The notes beneath the pieces are model-generated. The model searched no databases. It saw only the letters and a list, made by a program, of their open reading frames with translations, and was not told the DNA's origin. Source: Monoplex corrugatus (taxonomy: Eukaryota > Mollusca > Gastropoda > Littorinimorpha > Ranellidae). Taken from it: a DNA stretch of 64,000 bases. The translations under genes and the position numbers were made by a program. This document shows positions 1-10,889 of the stretch, one piece after another; position 1 is the stretch's first letter, and each line of letters begins with the position of its first letter. The stretch lies in the NCBI GenBank assembly GCA_030674185.1, contig JAPXFY010000022.1:46262398-46326397 (forward strand). The letters are read 5' to 3'.

Positions 1-953
1 ATTTCAAAAAGGCGAGCTCTAATCTGGTTGTCAGATCACTGAATGGTGGATTTCAGAAAGGCGAGCTCTAATCTGGTCGTCAGATTACTGAATGGTGGAT
101 TTCAGAAAGGCGAGCTCTAATCTGGTGGTCAGATCACTGAATGATGGATTTCAGAAAGGCGAGCTCTAATCTGGTGGTCAGATCACTGAATGGTGGATTT
201 CAGAAAGGCGAGCTCTAATCTGGTGGTCAGATCACTGAATGGTGGATTTCAGAAAGGCGAGCTCTAATCTGGTGGTCAGATCACTGAATGATGGATTTCA
301 GAAAGGCGAGCACTAATCTGGTTGTCAGATCACTGAATGGTGGATTTCAGAAAGGCGAGCTCTAATCTGGTGGTCAGATCACTGAATGATGGATTTCAGA
401 AAGGCGAGCACTAATCTGGTTGTCAGATCACTGAATGGTGGATTTCAGAAAGGCGAGCACTAATCTGGTGGTCAGATCACTGAATGGTGGATTTCAGAAA
501 GGCGAGCTCTAATCTGGTGGTCAGATCACTGAATGGTGGATTTCAGAAAGGCGAGCTCTAATCTGGTGGTCAGATCACTGAATGATGGATTTCAGAAAGG
601 CGAGCTCTATCTGGTGGTCAGATCACTGAATGGTGGATTTCAGAAAGGCGAGCTCTAATCTGGTGGTCAGATCACTGAATGGTGGATTTCAGAAAGGCGA
701 GCTCTAATCTGGTGGTCAGATCACTGAATGGTGGATTTCAGAAAGGCGAGCACTAATCTGGTGGTCAGATCACTGAATGATGGATTTCAGAAAGGCGAGC
801 ACTAATCTGGTGGTCAGATCACTGAATGATGGATTTCAGAAAGGCGAGCACTAATCTGGTGGTCAGATCACTGAATGATGGATTTCAGAAAGGCGAGCAC
901 TAATCTGGTTGTCAGATCACTGAATGATGGATTTCAGAAAGGCGAGCTCTAAT
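1..953. repeat. 49-bp satellite array, about 19 copies
   Basis: A head-to-tail array of a 49-bp unit that reads ATTTCAGAAAGGCGAGCTCT, then AATCTGGTGGTCAGATCACT, then GAATGGTGG. Units differ by single substitutions (GCTCT/GCACT, GGTGGTC/GGTTGTC, GGTGG/GATGG), and at least one unit has a one-base deletion near 609. The array continues left beyond the window, so its full size is unknown. No coding potential is seen. Confidence 0.97.
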
Positions 954-1325
954 CAACACAAACAAAAGATATGATAGTGTGCATACCAAAAGATAACAGA
1001 CACAGCTGATAAAAACTGGAAACCAATAACACTTTCAAATGTTGTGTGCAAAGTAAGATCAGCCTTTATAGATAATCAATTAAAAACTGTTCTTCATGCA
1101 TTGACAGATGAGGATCAAACTGGCAGAAGTATTAGTGATACTATTATCTTATATGTGATTTGATCAACTATTTCAACAGCAAAAACTTGCCTGGATTACT
1201 CTTAATGTTTAGACTTTGAGAAAGCATTTGATCCAGTAGACTGGAAGTTCATGCTTAAGTGTTGAATGCTTTCGGTTTTGGACCAGATTTTGCAGAGTTT
1301 TCTATATTTTAAAAAAAGTATAAAA
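954..1325 (+). mobile_element. L1-like LINE reverse transcriptase fragment, decayed
   Basis: Broken translation on the plus strand gives WKPITLSNVVCKV, NQLKTVLHALTDEDQTG, RSISDTI and then LDFEKAFDPVDWKFM. These are the L1/Tx1-type reverse transcriptase motifs (RPISLLN, EDQTGF, RSI.DNI, LDFEKAFD). Several in-frame stops and missing codons show an old, dead copy. It is interrupted at its right side by a Penelope-like fragment and continues as a second piece at 1562-1790. Confidence 0.7.
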
Positions 1326-1344
1326 TTAATCATAGCAAATCCAA

Positions 1345-1556
1345 AATAAGTGTGACTGCCTGGCCCATGTTCAAGCAAACAGGAACCAGAAGAAAAAAAA
1401 CACGAAAAAAGAATCAAAACGCGCACTTAATACAACCAGACAAGACAGGTGCAAATTTTTGGCCAACTGGCCTTTGTCAAGCGAGAGATCACAAACAAAC
1501 ACCAGATACAAAAATTAGGAGAAAAAGACTGAAACTTCCCTGCTGCTCCGTCCACT
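1345..1556 (-). mobile_element. Penelope-like element 3'-end fragment
   Basis: Read on the minus strand, this matches by eye the 3' region of the Penelope-like element at 17.5-19.1 kb: CAGTCTTTTTCTCC..., CGCTTGACAAAGGCCAGT, TGGCC..AAATTTGC and the terminal GTCACACTTATTTTGGAT. Similar copies lie at 30803-30928 and 49665-49885. No coding sequence is included. It separates two pieces of an L1-like LINE. Confidence 0.7.
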
Positions 1557-1561
1557 GATTC

Positions 1562-1790
1562 AATAGACTGGAAGTTCATGCCTTAGTGTTGAATGTTTTT
1601 GGTTTTGGACCAGATTTTGGACGAATAACCAAAAATGTCTACCGTTTATATGTGCTGCAGATCCAGTGTAAACATTTTTCCTGAAAAACCACAGCAAGCT
1701 AAATGTCCATGCTGTACCACCAACGGAGTTGCATATATGGCCCGCTTGTGTCTGTGCCACACTGTTAATTTCTGTTAGAAGTATTAGCGT
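1562..1790 (+). mobile_element. L1-like LINE fragment, second piece
   Basis: It begins with a diverged copy of 1240-1293 (GACTGGAAGTTCATGC, then GTGTTGAATG and GGTTTTGGACCAGATTTTG) and continues with sequence expected downstream of the DWKFM motif. Because both pieces carry this 54-bp stretch with several differences, they are probably two overlapping LINE copies or an old duplication, not a simple split. Confidence 0.5.
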
Positions 1791-1836
1791 TGATGAAAAG
1801 ACAAAGCAACAATTGAACTGAATTTGGAATAGTCAC

Positions 1837-1971
1837 CTCTGAAGCTCCTGCATCATCAGCATTTTGAATCAGTTCTAATAATATGAAGACATCCCTCTTG
1901 TAGCCGCCCAGAATACCATTAATGCGTGTTATCATACGTTGCTCTGGTCCAAAGTACTCCGAGAAGTCATC
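1837..1971 (-). CDS. SACS: Sacsin-like exon: start of SRR module 3 with N-box
   Basis: A 135-bp, 45-codon exon, phase 0 on both sides. It encodes DDFSEYFGPEQRMITRINGI followed by LGGYKRDVFILLELIQNADD and AGASE. FGPEQ...RI..IL..Y is the standard lead-in (FGQ.EPLT.RI..IL..YP) and ELIQNADDA the Bergerat N-box, so a third module opens here. The acceptor is GTTTACACAG|GATGAC and the donor is GAG|GTGACT. The acceptor is immediately preceded by a 2-kb minisatellite whose every unit copies this same acceptor. Further exons must lie left of the window. Confidence 0.9.
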
Positions 1972-3986
1972 CTGTGTAAACCATAATCATAATTCATCAT
2001 CCTGTGTAAACCATAATCATAAGTCATCATCCTGCGTATACAATAATCATAAGTCATCATCCTGTGTAAACCATAATCATAAGTCATCATCCTGTGTATA
2101 CAATAATCATAAGTCATCATCCTGTGTAAACCATAATCATAAGTCATCATCCTGTGTAAACCATAATCATAAGTCACCATCCTGTGTAAACCATAATCAT
2201 AAGTCATCATCCTGCGTATACAATAATCATAAGTCATCATCCTGTGTAAACCATAATCATAAGTCATCATCCTGTGTAAACCATAATCATAAGTCACATC
2301 CTGTGTAAACCATAACCATAAGTCACATCCTGTGTAAACCATAATCATAAGTCATCATCCTGTGTAAACCATAAGTCATCATCCTGCGTATACAATAATC
2401 ATAAGTCATCATCCTGTGTAAACCATAATCATAAGTCATCATCCTGTGTAAACCATAATCATAAGTCACCATCCTGTGTAAATGATAATCATGTCATCAT
2501 CCTGTGTAAACCATAATCATAAGTCATCATCCTGTGTAAACCATAATCATAAGTCATCATCCTGTGTAAACCATAATCATAAGTCACATCCTGTGTAAAC
2601 CATAACCATAAGTCATCATCCTGTGTAAACCATAATCATAAGTCACATCCTGTGTAAACCATAATCATAAGTCATCATCCTGTGTAAACCATAATCATAA
2701 GTCATCATCCTGCCTAAACCATAATCATAAGTCATCATCCTGTGTATACAATAATCATAAGTCATCATCCTGTGTAAACCTTAATCATAAGTCATCATCC
2801 TGTGTAAACCATAATCATAAGTCATCATCCTGTGTATACAATAATCATAAGTCATCATCCTGTGTAAACCATAATCATAAGTCACATCCTGTGCAAACCA
2901 TAATCATAAGTCATCATCCTGTGTAAACCTTAATCATAAGTCATCATCCTGTGCAAACCATAATCATAAGTCATCATCCTGTGTAAACCATAATCATAAG
3001 TCATCATCCTGTGTATACAATAATCATAAGTCATCATCCTGTGTAAACCATATCATGTCACATCCTGTGTAAACCATACCATAAGTCATCATCCTGTGTA
3101 TACAATAATCATAGTCATCATCCTGTGTAAACCTTAATCATAAGTCATCATCCTGTGCAAACCATAATCATAAGTCATCATCCTGTGTAAACCATAATCA
3201 TGTCACATCCTGTGTAAACCATACCATAAGTCATCATCCTGTGTATACAATAATCATAAGCCATCATCCTGTGTAAACCTTAATCATAAGTCATCATCCT
3301 GTGCAAACCATAATCATAAGTCATCATCCTGTGTAAACCATAATCATAAGTCATCATCCTGTGTATACAATAATCATAAGTCATCATCCTGTGTAAACCT
3401 TATCATAAGTCATCATCCTGTGCAAACCTTAATCATAAGTCATCATCCTGTGAATACAATAATCATAAGTCATCATCCTGTGTAAACCTTAATCATAAGT
3501 CATCATCCTGCGTATACAATAATCATACGCCACATCCTGTGTAAACCATAATCATAATTCATCATCCTGTGTAAACCTTATATAATCATAAGCCATCATC
3601 CTGTGTAAACCATAATCATAAGTCATCATCCTGTGTAAACCATAATCATAAGTCATCATCCTGTGTAAACCTTAATCATAAGTCATCATCCTGTGTAAAC
3701 CTTAATCATAAGTCATCATCCTGTGTAAACCTTAATCATAAGTCATCATCCTGTGTAAACCTTAATCATAAGTCATCATCCTGTGTAAACCATAATCATA
3801 AGTCATCATCCTGTGTAAACCTTAATCATAAGTCATCATCCTGTGTAAACCATAATCATAAGTCATCATCCTGTATAAACCATAATCATAAGTCATCATC
3901 CTGTGCAAACCTTAATCATAAGTCACATCCTGTGCAAACCTTAATCATAAGTCACATCCTGTGTAAACCATAATCATAAGTCATCA
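1972..3986. repeat. 30-bp minisatellite derived from an intron-exon junction
   Basis: About 67 copies of a 30-bp unit; on the minus strand a unit reads GATGATGACTTATGATTATG then GTTTACACAG. Variants have TTGTATACACAG or TTGTATACGCAG, and some units are 27-28 bp. The array lies directly against the sacsin exon 1971-1837, and the last intron bases plus first exon bases (GTTTACACAG|GATGACTT) match the unit, so the array seems to have grown from the splice acceptor itself. Almost every unit keeps CAG|GATG. Confidence 0.97.
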
Positions 3987-4075
3987 TGTTTCATTGTGCC
4001 ACCAACTAAATCGGTAAATACTGCTCAGGAGTAAGGAAATATAACAGACAAACTAATGACTGAAGTATCATGTCT

Positions 4076-4108
4076 CACACACACACACACAACACATACA
4101 ACACACAA

Positions 4109-4139
<31 letters not shown>

Positions 4140-4287
4140 CACAATGCACACAACGCATGCAACACACAAACACACACACACACACACACACACACAGAGC
4201 TATGCTACATAAATCCAATAGTCTAAAATCACTTTAGTGAATAGACATTAAATCGAAGACCACACGCACGCACACACACACACACAC

Positions 4288-4332
<45 letters not shown>

Positions 4333-4392
4333 CACACACAACACACACACACACACACAACACACACAACGCATGCAACACACACACACACA
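4076..4392. repeat. CA microsatellite clusters
   Basis: Three runs of imperfect CA repeats (about 4076-4196 in two parts and 4262-4392) with ACACAACACA interruptions. A 44-bp segment between them (4222-4265, TCTAAAATCACTTTAGTGAA then TAGACATTAAAT) recurs near 52556-52600. The 33-bp stretch CATTGTGCCACCAACTAAAT plus CGGTAAATACTGC flanks the cluster on both sides (about 3993 and 4391), so the cluster lies between direct repeats. Confidence 0.9.
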
Positions 4393-4419
4393 TTGTGCCA
4401 CCAACTAAATCGGTAAATA

Positions 4420-4575
4420 CTGCATCTTGGCAGCAGATTGTCTTGGAAACAGAGTTCCAAATAACTGCATCTTGGCAGCATGCAGATTATCTTGGAAACA
4501 GAGTTCCAAATAACTGCATCTCGGCAAGCAGATTGTCTTGGAAACAGAGTTCCAAATAACTGCATCTTGGCAGTT
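4420..4575. repeat. Short tandem repeat, about 53-bp unit, three copies
   Basis: Three imperfect copies of a unit containing ACTGCATCTTGGCAGCAGAT and TGTCTTGGAAACAGAGTTCC, then AAATA. The copies are at about 4429, 4463-4516 and 4517-4570. It lies inside the 6323-1972 intron and has no coding evidence. Confidence 0.85.
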
Positions 4576-5127
4576 CCATGATCTCTGGCCATTAGCCATC
4601 ACCAACAGTACAATTCAGTGAGCTACTTATCAAGGCCATGCAATTACACCTGTCGCTACAGAGACATGAACAGAGAGACTGGCAAGTGAATCATTCCTCT
4701 GGTGACCACACTCTTGATTGATCAACAGTAAGAAGTCTGAGCATGTGAAATCAGAGCTACAAAACTCTGCAGTCTGTGCTGTCAAGCGCCAAAGATCCAG
4801 ACTTCCTTGTCTGTGGTCCCAAGCACTCTGCAACACTGCATGTCATGCCATAGAGTCAGGAACCTATCGATTTGTCTCTGGATACGTTTACGTAACAGCT
4901 GATTTATCTAATCATTTACAGGAAAGATATGAGGTGTAGATAATACACGCACACAAAAAATGTTGATTGTGTTTGAATGCAAAAAAAAAAAAACAGTGGC
5001 ATTTTTCATATTTTTTTCTTCAAACCAAGAACTAGTTTTACCATACATTTTATACAGTACACAGACAGACAGACAGACATATTCCTGTTCATGTTCAAAG
5101 GCATTTTGAGAAGATTTCACATAACAT
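4576..5127. other. Intron sequence, nothing recognised
   Basis: Part of the 6323-1972 intron. It contains a short poly-A run near 4980 and a (CAGA)n stretch near 5060-5080. I see no exon, repeat family or RNA gene. Confidence 0.6.
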
Positions 5128-5138
5128 GAAAATCAACT

Positions 5139-5691
5139 TTACTTTACTTTACTTTTATTGTTGTTTAAAGCCCAGCCAAATGCGCAGAGCCATATCAGGG
5201 CTATAACCGCTTCAAAACAAAACTTCAACAGGAAAAAAAAGAAAAGAAAATTAAGTACACATATCAATGCATTCGCGCACATAATCTAAGGACATGTCCC
5301 CGACATAGGACCATTCCGTCCGATTTATTGCACAGGGGAGATTTAAAAAACACACCTGAATACAAATATAAGCATACATAAGGACACCAAAACATATAAA
5401 AACAGGCATAAATTACCTAAAATTGCTTCAAAATATCTCACTTCCTTCGAGCCAAAAATGCACTTAATACATGTACCCAATTATCAATCCGAAGAAAAAG
5501 TACATAAGATTTTATCGAAAAAATACAGGTGAATGTACCATTAAGGCAGAAAATAAGTAGAAATGACAGAAAGCAAGGCAACAAGGCAGAAACAAAGAGA
5601 GTGACAGAAAAGAGGAAATTTCTAGCACAGAATTTCCAGAAGGTGAGGATACTATTTATACTGAAAGAGGCCCCGGCAACCCAACTGGGGG
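5139..5691 (-). mobile_element. 0.6-kb retroposon family A, copy 1
   Basis: A non-coding retroposon whose sense strand is the minus strand. It starts near a TATAAATAGTATCC box and ends GGCTGGGCTTTAAACAACAA plus an A-rich tail. An 11-bp direct repeat GAAAATCAACT flanks it (5128-5138 and 5692-5702), the expected target-site duplication. Four other main copies are in the window, all in gene-sense orientation. No ORF; it is probably mobilised by a partner LINE. The class (SINE-like or LINE 3' end) is not resolved. Confidence 0.85.
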
Positions 5692-5702
5692 GAAAATCAA
5701 CT

Positions 5703-6323
5703 AAATTACAGGAATGAAACATGGATAACAGGACTGACCGTACTTTTTTTTTTTAACCGTAAAACAACAACAGAGAAAAAGATACTAACCGTCAATGTAC
5801 TTCTGTCATAAAGATGACAAATATCTTGGATTACTGACAATATTTACTAATATCAACATGCATTAATCAATGAAGTGATGCAGTTGTCATGAATCCATAC
5901 AATGTGTTGTGCCCAACGAAACTGGCATTTGACAAGTGGACGCTTTATACTTGGCAAACCACACTTCTTGAAGACTGGTCACTTGATCTTGCCATGTGAT
6001 GCTGCAGATCTTGAGCAGACATCATTACAACAGATATGAATCAGCTAAAAATAGCAATTAACTTTTTTCCTGAGCAAAACAGGGAAAGACTGTCTCATAA
6101 ACTAGACACAGTAATGGAGTGAGGCTGTGCAGATCTCTTTTCAGAGCCATCATTACAACAGCAACGCAATCTCCTCTCTCTCAATGCTTTACCTTTCCCA
6201 ATCCTGGACAAGGGGCTGGGAGGATTGAAAACCGCAAACTTTTCCCTGTGACATATCTGAACTTTTTCTGAGCGAACTACTGAAAGCAGCAGAATGTGAA
6301 TAATCAAAGCATACTCAATTTAC
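5703..6323. other. Intron sequence, nothing recognised
   Basis: Intron immediately downstream (in gene sense) of exon 6654-6324. Unique-looking A/T-rich sequence with a poly-T near 5745; no repeat family or exon is recognised. Confidence 0.6.
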
Positions 6324-6654
6324 CTCGTCTTTTTCACGCTTTGTTCTGACATGGAAAACATGGGCCAGATGCTCGGAGAATTTTGGGTGCAGGAAATGCA
6401 TGGTGTCAGATTCTTCCAGCCAGTCACAATCGTTAAGACAAAGTTCTCTGACTGGGTACATTCGCCCATGTCTGTCTGGCAAGTAGACATGGTCAATTTC
6501 ATCCTCCTGAAGCTCTTTTTTTTCTGTTTTCAGAGAAGTTGCCAGGAGATCTGCCATCTTGAGAAAGATGCCAACATCAGAGTCAGACAGCTGACAGTGC
6601 CTTTTGTCATCCGTGAATTTCTGCATTGCCCGAAGCACGTCCGCAGCGGAAAAG
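6324..6654 (-). CDS. SACS: Sacsin-like exon: end of SRR module 2
   Basis: A 331-bp exon: one base completes a Ser codon (LGVQS-S-FSAADVLRAMQKF), then 110 codons, ending at a codon boundary before GAG|GTAAAT. It includes VYLPDRHGRMYPVRELCLND and DWLEESD, matching the sacsin LPD..G.L.P..EL..ND...W pattern, then FSEHLAHVFHVRTKREKDE. The next exon continues DDFSEYFGPEQ, the usual E.FGQ lead-in to a new module. The acceptor is GGCTTCAG; no frame break. Confidence 0.9.
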
Positions 6655-6787
6655 CTGAAGCCATGCAGAAACAAAATAATCAAAAACATTTGAATTAAAT
6701 GTGCACTCTTTGACAAAGACAGACAGAGATAGCAAAAGTCAAACTACAGAAGAGAATAAAACAAAATATGACCACTGGATCTTTAGG

Positions 6788-6958
6788 GTAAAACATAAAA
6801 CATTGAAAAGTAGCTTGTTTGTGAAAGATTCTTTGGAGTAATATAAGCACGACGTTTCAAGCCCAGGCCCTTTGTCAAGTGAAAGAAAAGTGGAAAATAA
6901 AGTGACGTGGAAAATAAAAATGACAGTACAAGCTACTTTTCAATGATTTGTGTTTTAC
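6788..6958. mobile_element. 171-bp foldback element with Penelope-type core
   Basis: It is bounded by inverted repeats of about 31 bp with few mismatches; the inner 18 bp are perfect (CATTGAAAAGTAGCTTGT at 6801-6818 and its reverse complement at 6928-6945). The interior, read on the minus strand, contains CTTGACAAAGGGCCTGGG followed by CTTGAAACGTCG. This resembles the hammerhead-like core found in Penelope-like element termini. It could be a small foldback derivative of such an element or a MITE that trapped it. Confidence 0.55.
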
Positions 6959-7137
6959 AGGAGAGAATATAAATAGATCTGAACCCATCTGTAGACAGCT
7001 TACAGGGAATATTCCATTTTCCTTGGGTCTACATGTAACTTTCTGATCTCAGGGCAGACCCCAAAATGAGATATATCCTTGAGACCGTCATGTTCTGAAG
7101 ACAAGAATTTGTTTTTGGTTTCTGTTCTGTTTTATAT

Positions 7138-7740
7138 TGTTGGTTTGGTTTGGTTTGGTTTGGTTTGGTTTGGTTTGGTTGGTGTGGTGTGGTGTGGTGT
7201 GGTGTGGTGTGGTGTGGTGTGGTGTGGTGTGGTGTGTGGTCTGATTTGGTCTGGTCTGGTGTGGTCTGGTCTGATGTGGTCTGGTGTGGTCTGATCTGAT
7301 CTGGTCTGGTTTGATCTGGTTTGATTTGGTCTGGTCTGGTCTGATTTGGTCTGGTTTGATTTGTTCTGGTCTGGTTTGGTCTGATTTGATTTGGTCTGGT
7401 CTCATCGGGTCTGGTTTGGTCTGGTCTGGTTTGATTTGGTCTGGTCTGGTCTGGTTTGGACTGGTGTGGTCTGGTCTGATTTGGTCTGGTCTGATCTGGT
7501 CTGGTCTGATCTGGTTTGATTTGGTCTGGTCTAGTTTAGTCTGGTTTGATTTGGTCTGATCTGATCTGGTCTGGTCTGGTATGGTCTGGTTTGGTCTGGT
7601 GTGGTCTGGCCTGGCCTGGTTGGTCTGGTTTGATTTGGTCTGGTCTGGTCTGGTCTGATCTGATCTGGTCTGGTCTGGTCTGGTCTGGTCTGGTGTGGTC
7701 TGGCCTGGCCTGGTTTAATTTGGTCTGGTCTGGTCTGGTC
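7138..7740 (+). repeat. TGGTN pentanucleotide array
   Basis: About 600 bp of a 5-bp repeat that changes along its length: TTTGG units first (7138-7180), then TGTGG (7181-7235), then mixed TCTGG, TCTGA and TTTGA units up to 7740. It ends in a run of G (7743-7752). It is G/T-only on this strand. The long ORFs through it (WSGLVWSGL-type) are artefacts of a 5-bp repeat that has no stop in several frames. Confidence 0.97.
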
Positions 7741-8372
7741 TTGGGGGGGGGGGTGAGAGTTGTGTGCCTGGCCAAGACCTTTCTGCTTTGGCATCTCATC
7801 AATAGAAACAACAATGGCAAAGATCCTCTGATAAAAAAAAAGTTGGGAAAAAACCCAAATGGTTTGTACTGTGAAAATTTGACAGGTCTCTGCCTAATGT
7901 TTCCTAGGAGCAGTCTACAATGGCTAGAAAAAAACCACACACACACACACAAAGTCAGATAAAGTCATATTTATCTTCTAAACAAATAATAAAGGAGCTT
8001 GTGCCCTACTTACAAATCTGAAGTGGATCTACCATACGGAGATCAAAATTACGTACAAGCTAATATATATCTATCTATCTGTATATATTATATATATATA
8101 TGTGTATATATATATATATATACACATGTTCTCAAAGGCTGGGATTGTGCACAATCAAAAGTACTGGAGTGAATGAATGATCTGATTTATGAACCAGCCT
8201 TCACACATTACCCCAACCCCCCGGCTGTGGATGGGTACCTGACTTCTTAAAGTACAGGTAAACTGAAGCAGCCAAAAGAAATCAAGGTTTCTAAACACCT
8301 CAGTCAACAATAACCGCACGGGTTACAGACAAACTTTTGCCTATTACAAATACCTAGTATAAAACAGCTTAC
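7741..8372. other. Intron sequence with AT microsatellite and a SINE scrap
   Basis: It contains a G run, a CA run near 7938-7952, an AT/ATGT microsatellite at about 8065-8125, and GGATGGGTACCTGACTTC at 8229, a motif also at 20243, probably part of a dispersed repeat. No coding sequence is recognised. Confidence 0.6.
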
Positions 8373-9857
8373 CTTGACTGTACCCCAAGAAAGCGGAGAA
8401 GCTTTTCTGATGATAGCTCAAAGGGTACAAATGTGAGATACGGAGCAAATTCATCGCGCCATCCAAAAGCCAAGTGTTCTGCTTTTTCAAAACCTTGTTT
8501 GGTCCACACCACACGCTGTCCTTTCATCTTTTCTATAACCTGTCTGTGAACAATGTATTGATCATTCAGATCCAAGCCACAGAAATCGTTTAGATACTCA
8601 TATATCTCTTTGCATATTTTTCGTATGGTCTCCACGTCTTTCACTCTGTTCTCGGTCAAATTAAGGCAGCTCTCTGATATGAGAAGTAACTGATCTACTG
8701 TAAGTTCTGTCAACAATGTGTTCTCGACCAGCGACTTGTAACGATGGACTCCGAGTCTCTGAAGAATTTTCCAGGTTCCTGGGTTCAAGTCTAATTTTTG
8801 TTCATCTAACACCGCTGCTTTGCTGCCGACAAATGTTTTAAACTTTTGAGAAAAGGCACTACATGGAGCAGCAAACATCTTCCCTTCACCAAACCAAGGC
8901 AATGGCCAATCATCTGGTTTCTGCAGTACAGGCAGAAATGTGACAGAAGAAACTGAAGAGATAATGTCTGATGAAAGATCATTCTTTTCAGAAAATATCA
9001 CAGTCAGGTACTCCAAAAACTTCTTCGAACGATTAAATGACTTCTCTTTGGATGTGCGAGCAAGTACTTCCACCGATTTCGCCCGGTTCAGTATCTCCTG
9101 TGAGTTTAGAATGTCTTCCATCATTCCTAACTTCACTAGACGACTCAGTGTATCGGAGCTGCAGAAATCTATTTCTGCATCATGTTGAGGAAACCTTCCT
9201 TCTTGTTCATCAAAGAGGGATGCTGCAGAACTGCTTGGATTTATGAGCTGTGCTGGAGTGCTGAGACGCCCATCAGGACGGCATGGAATACACTTGTGGG
9301 ATCTGACCAGGTCCTGCAGCACCATGTTGTCAGACAATACAGCATATAGCACCAGCTGGTTTCTATCACCAGCATCCACAGCAGGATCTTCATGAGCAAT
9401 TTTGGGAAACAGAACTTCTTCAAAGAACTGTTCTTCCGTAATGACTTTGTCCTCAAAGGCTTCTGCTTGCCAAGCCTCTATGTTCTGTGTCACACACAAA
9501 GGTATATCAATCAAAGTAAAAGACTGCCACCGAGTTGTTCCCCAAAACTTCCTGAGTATCTTAAAAGCCACTGTACCGACCTGCGTATCCTTAAACTTGG
9601 GGTCAAGAAAGAATGAGTCAGCGAATGTCACACCCCCTTCCGCATGATGGAAGACTCTAAAGTGATCTTGAATCATGAGCTGGTAGAAGCAGCGGATGAG
9701 CGCACCCTGTGGACTGTTGGTATCATCAGTTGTCTGTGCTGAAGACTGAGGCCACATCTTGTAGTACTGTTCATCCGTTGTCTGGGTGTCAACAACACTC
9801 TCTAGGGCAACCAGGTAAGCTCTAGGTATGGGGTCAGTGAACAATGCCATGTTCCAT
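8373..9857 (-). CDS. SACS: Sacsin-like exon: large C-terminal part of SRR module 2
   Basis: A 1485-bp exon, one intact frame of about 494 codons, acceptor TCTGTCCAG and donor AAG|GTAAGC. It starts WNMALFTDPIPRAYLVAL (family WN..L....PAYA.LL) and contains a typical sacsin segment, with CIPCRPDGRLSTPAQLINP (family PCIP..DG.L..P.EL.DP) near residue 185, LFDEQEGRFP shortly after, and RLVKLGMMEDILNSQEIL. It ends LLRFLGVQS. The second half is comparable to the exon 41175-38854, as expected for a repeated module. The intact frame over 1.5 kb argues that the gene as a whole is not decayed. Confidence 0.92.
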
Positions 9858-10010
9858 CTGGACAGACAAAAATAATGACAATGTAGTAAATGGTTTGTGT
9901 TTACTATGAAGCAACATCAAACTAGCAATAATGTCAATATCTGTGACTTCACAATAACTATTGTACACCAATCAACCAAATGATCTATAAACTCATAAAT
10001 AGATAAGAGT

Positions 10011-10555
10011 TATTGTTACTGTTAATTTTGTTTAGAGCCCAGCCGAATGCATAAAGCCATATCAGAGTTATAACTATTTCAAAACATACACAATACTTCA
10101 ACATGAAAAAAAAGACGAAGAAAATTCAGTACACATATCAATGCATTTGTGCACATAATCTAAGGACATGCCCCTGACCACTCTGTCAAATTTATCACAC
10201 ACAGGGGAGTTAGAAAACATACCTGAATACACATTCAAACATAATTAAGGACACTAAACATATATAAGAATGGGCCTATACTACCTAAAACTGCTTCTGC
10301 ATATCTCATTTCCCTAGAGCCAAAAATGCATTTAATGTACATGTACCCAATTATCAATCCTGAGTATGTAAGACTTTATTAAACAATATTGTGAATGGAC
10401 CAGCAAGGCAAAAAACGACAGGAAGAAATGACAGAAAGCAAAGGAGGAAGGAAGAAACAAGGAGAGTGACAGAAAAGAGGAAATTTCTAGCACAGAATGT
10501 CCAGAAGGTGGGGATATTATTTATACTGAAAGAGTCCCTAGCATCCCCACAGGGG
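10011..10555 (-). mobile_element. 0.6-kb retroposon family A, copy 2
   Basis: Same family as 5139-5691, more diverged (GTTTAGAGCCCAGCCGAATG at its sense 3' end, ATTTATACTGAAAGAG near its 5' end). It is flanked by AAATAGATAAGAGT (9997-10010) and AAATAAATAAGAGT (10556-10569), a 14-bp target duplication with one mismatch. Sense orientation is the same as the host gene. Confidence 0.8.
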
Positions 10556-10889
10556 AAATAAATAAGAGTAAATACTGACCAAACACCATCAAATCAGGTA
10601 GATGACCTAAATACCTGGTGCATTATTCACACAAAATGGCAGTTCAGAGAAATAGGGAGAGGGATTCAGAAGGCGAATGCTGTTAAATGCCAACTGGTGC
10701 CACTTCCCTCCCACAAAAACACCCCAATGGAGGTGTAAAGGCAATCGATAAACAGCACAGTTGTTCCAACCCACTCTTTACTGGTCAATGCAAAATAAAA
10801 TCTGCATGCAAACTGAGATGCTTTAAGACAGACCATAAGTGTCACAAGAAGAGATAAAATCAAAAATGAAACAGTTAGGGAGATGCTGA

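Noticed and set aside
1..953. 49-bp array considered as a CRISPR-like repeat
   Set aside because: Units are contiguous with no variable spacers, and the genome is clearly eukaryotic.
1922..2348. Long open frames on both strands (HNHKSSSCVN and YDYGLHRMMT repeats)
   Set aside because: They are the 30-bp minisatellite read in frame; a unit length divisible by three keeps frames open by chance. The unit derives from a splice junction, not from a coding repeat.
7079..7962. Open frames of Trp/Ser/Gly/Leu repeats and Arg/Pro/Asp/Gln/Thr repeats
   Set aside because: Artefacts of the TGGTN pentamer array; no start context, no family and no splice evidence.
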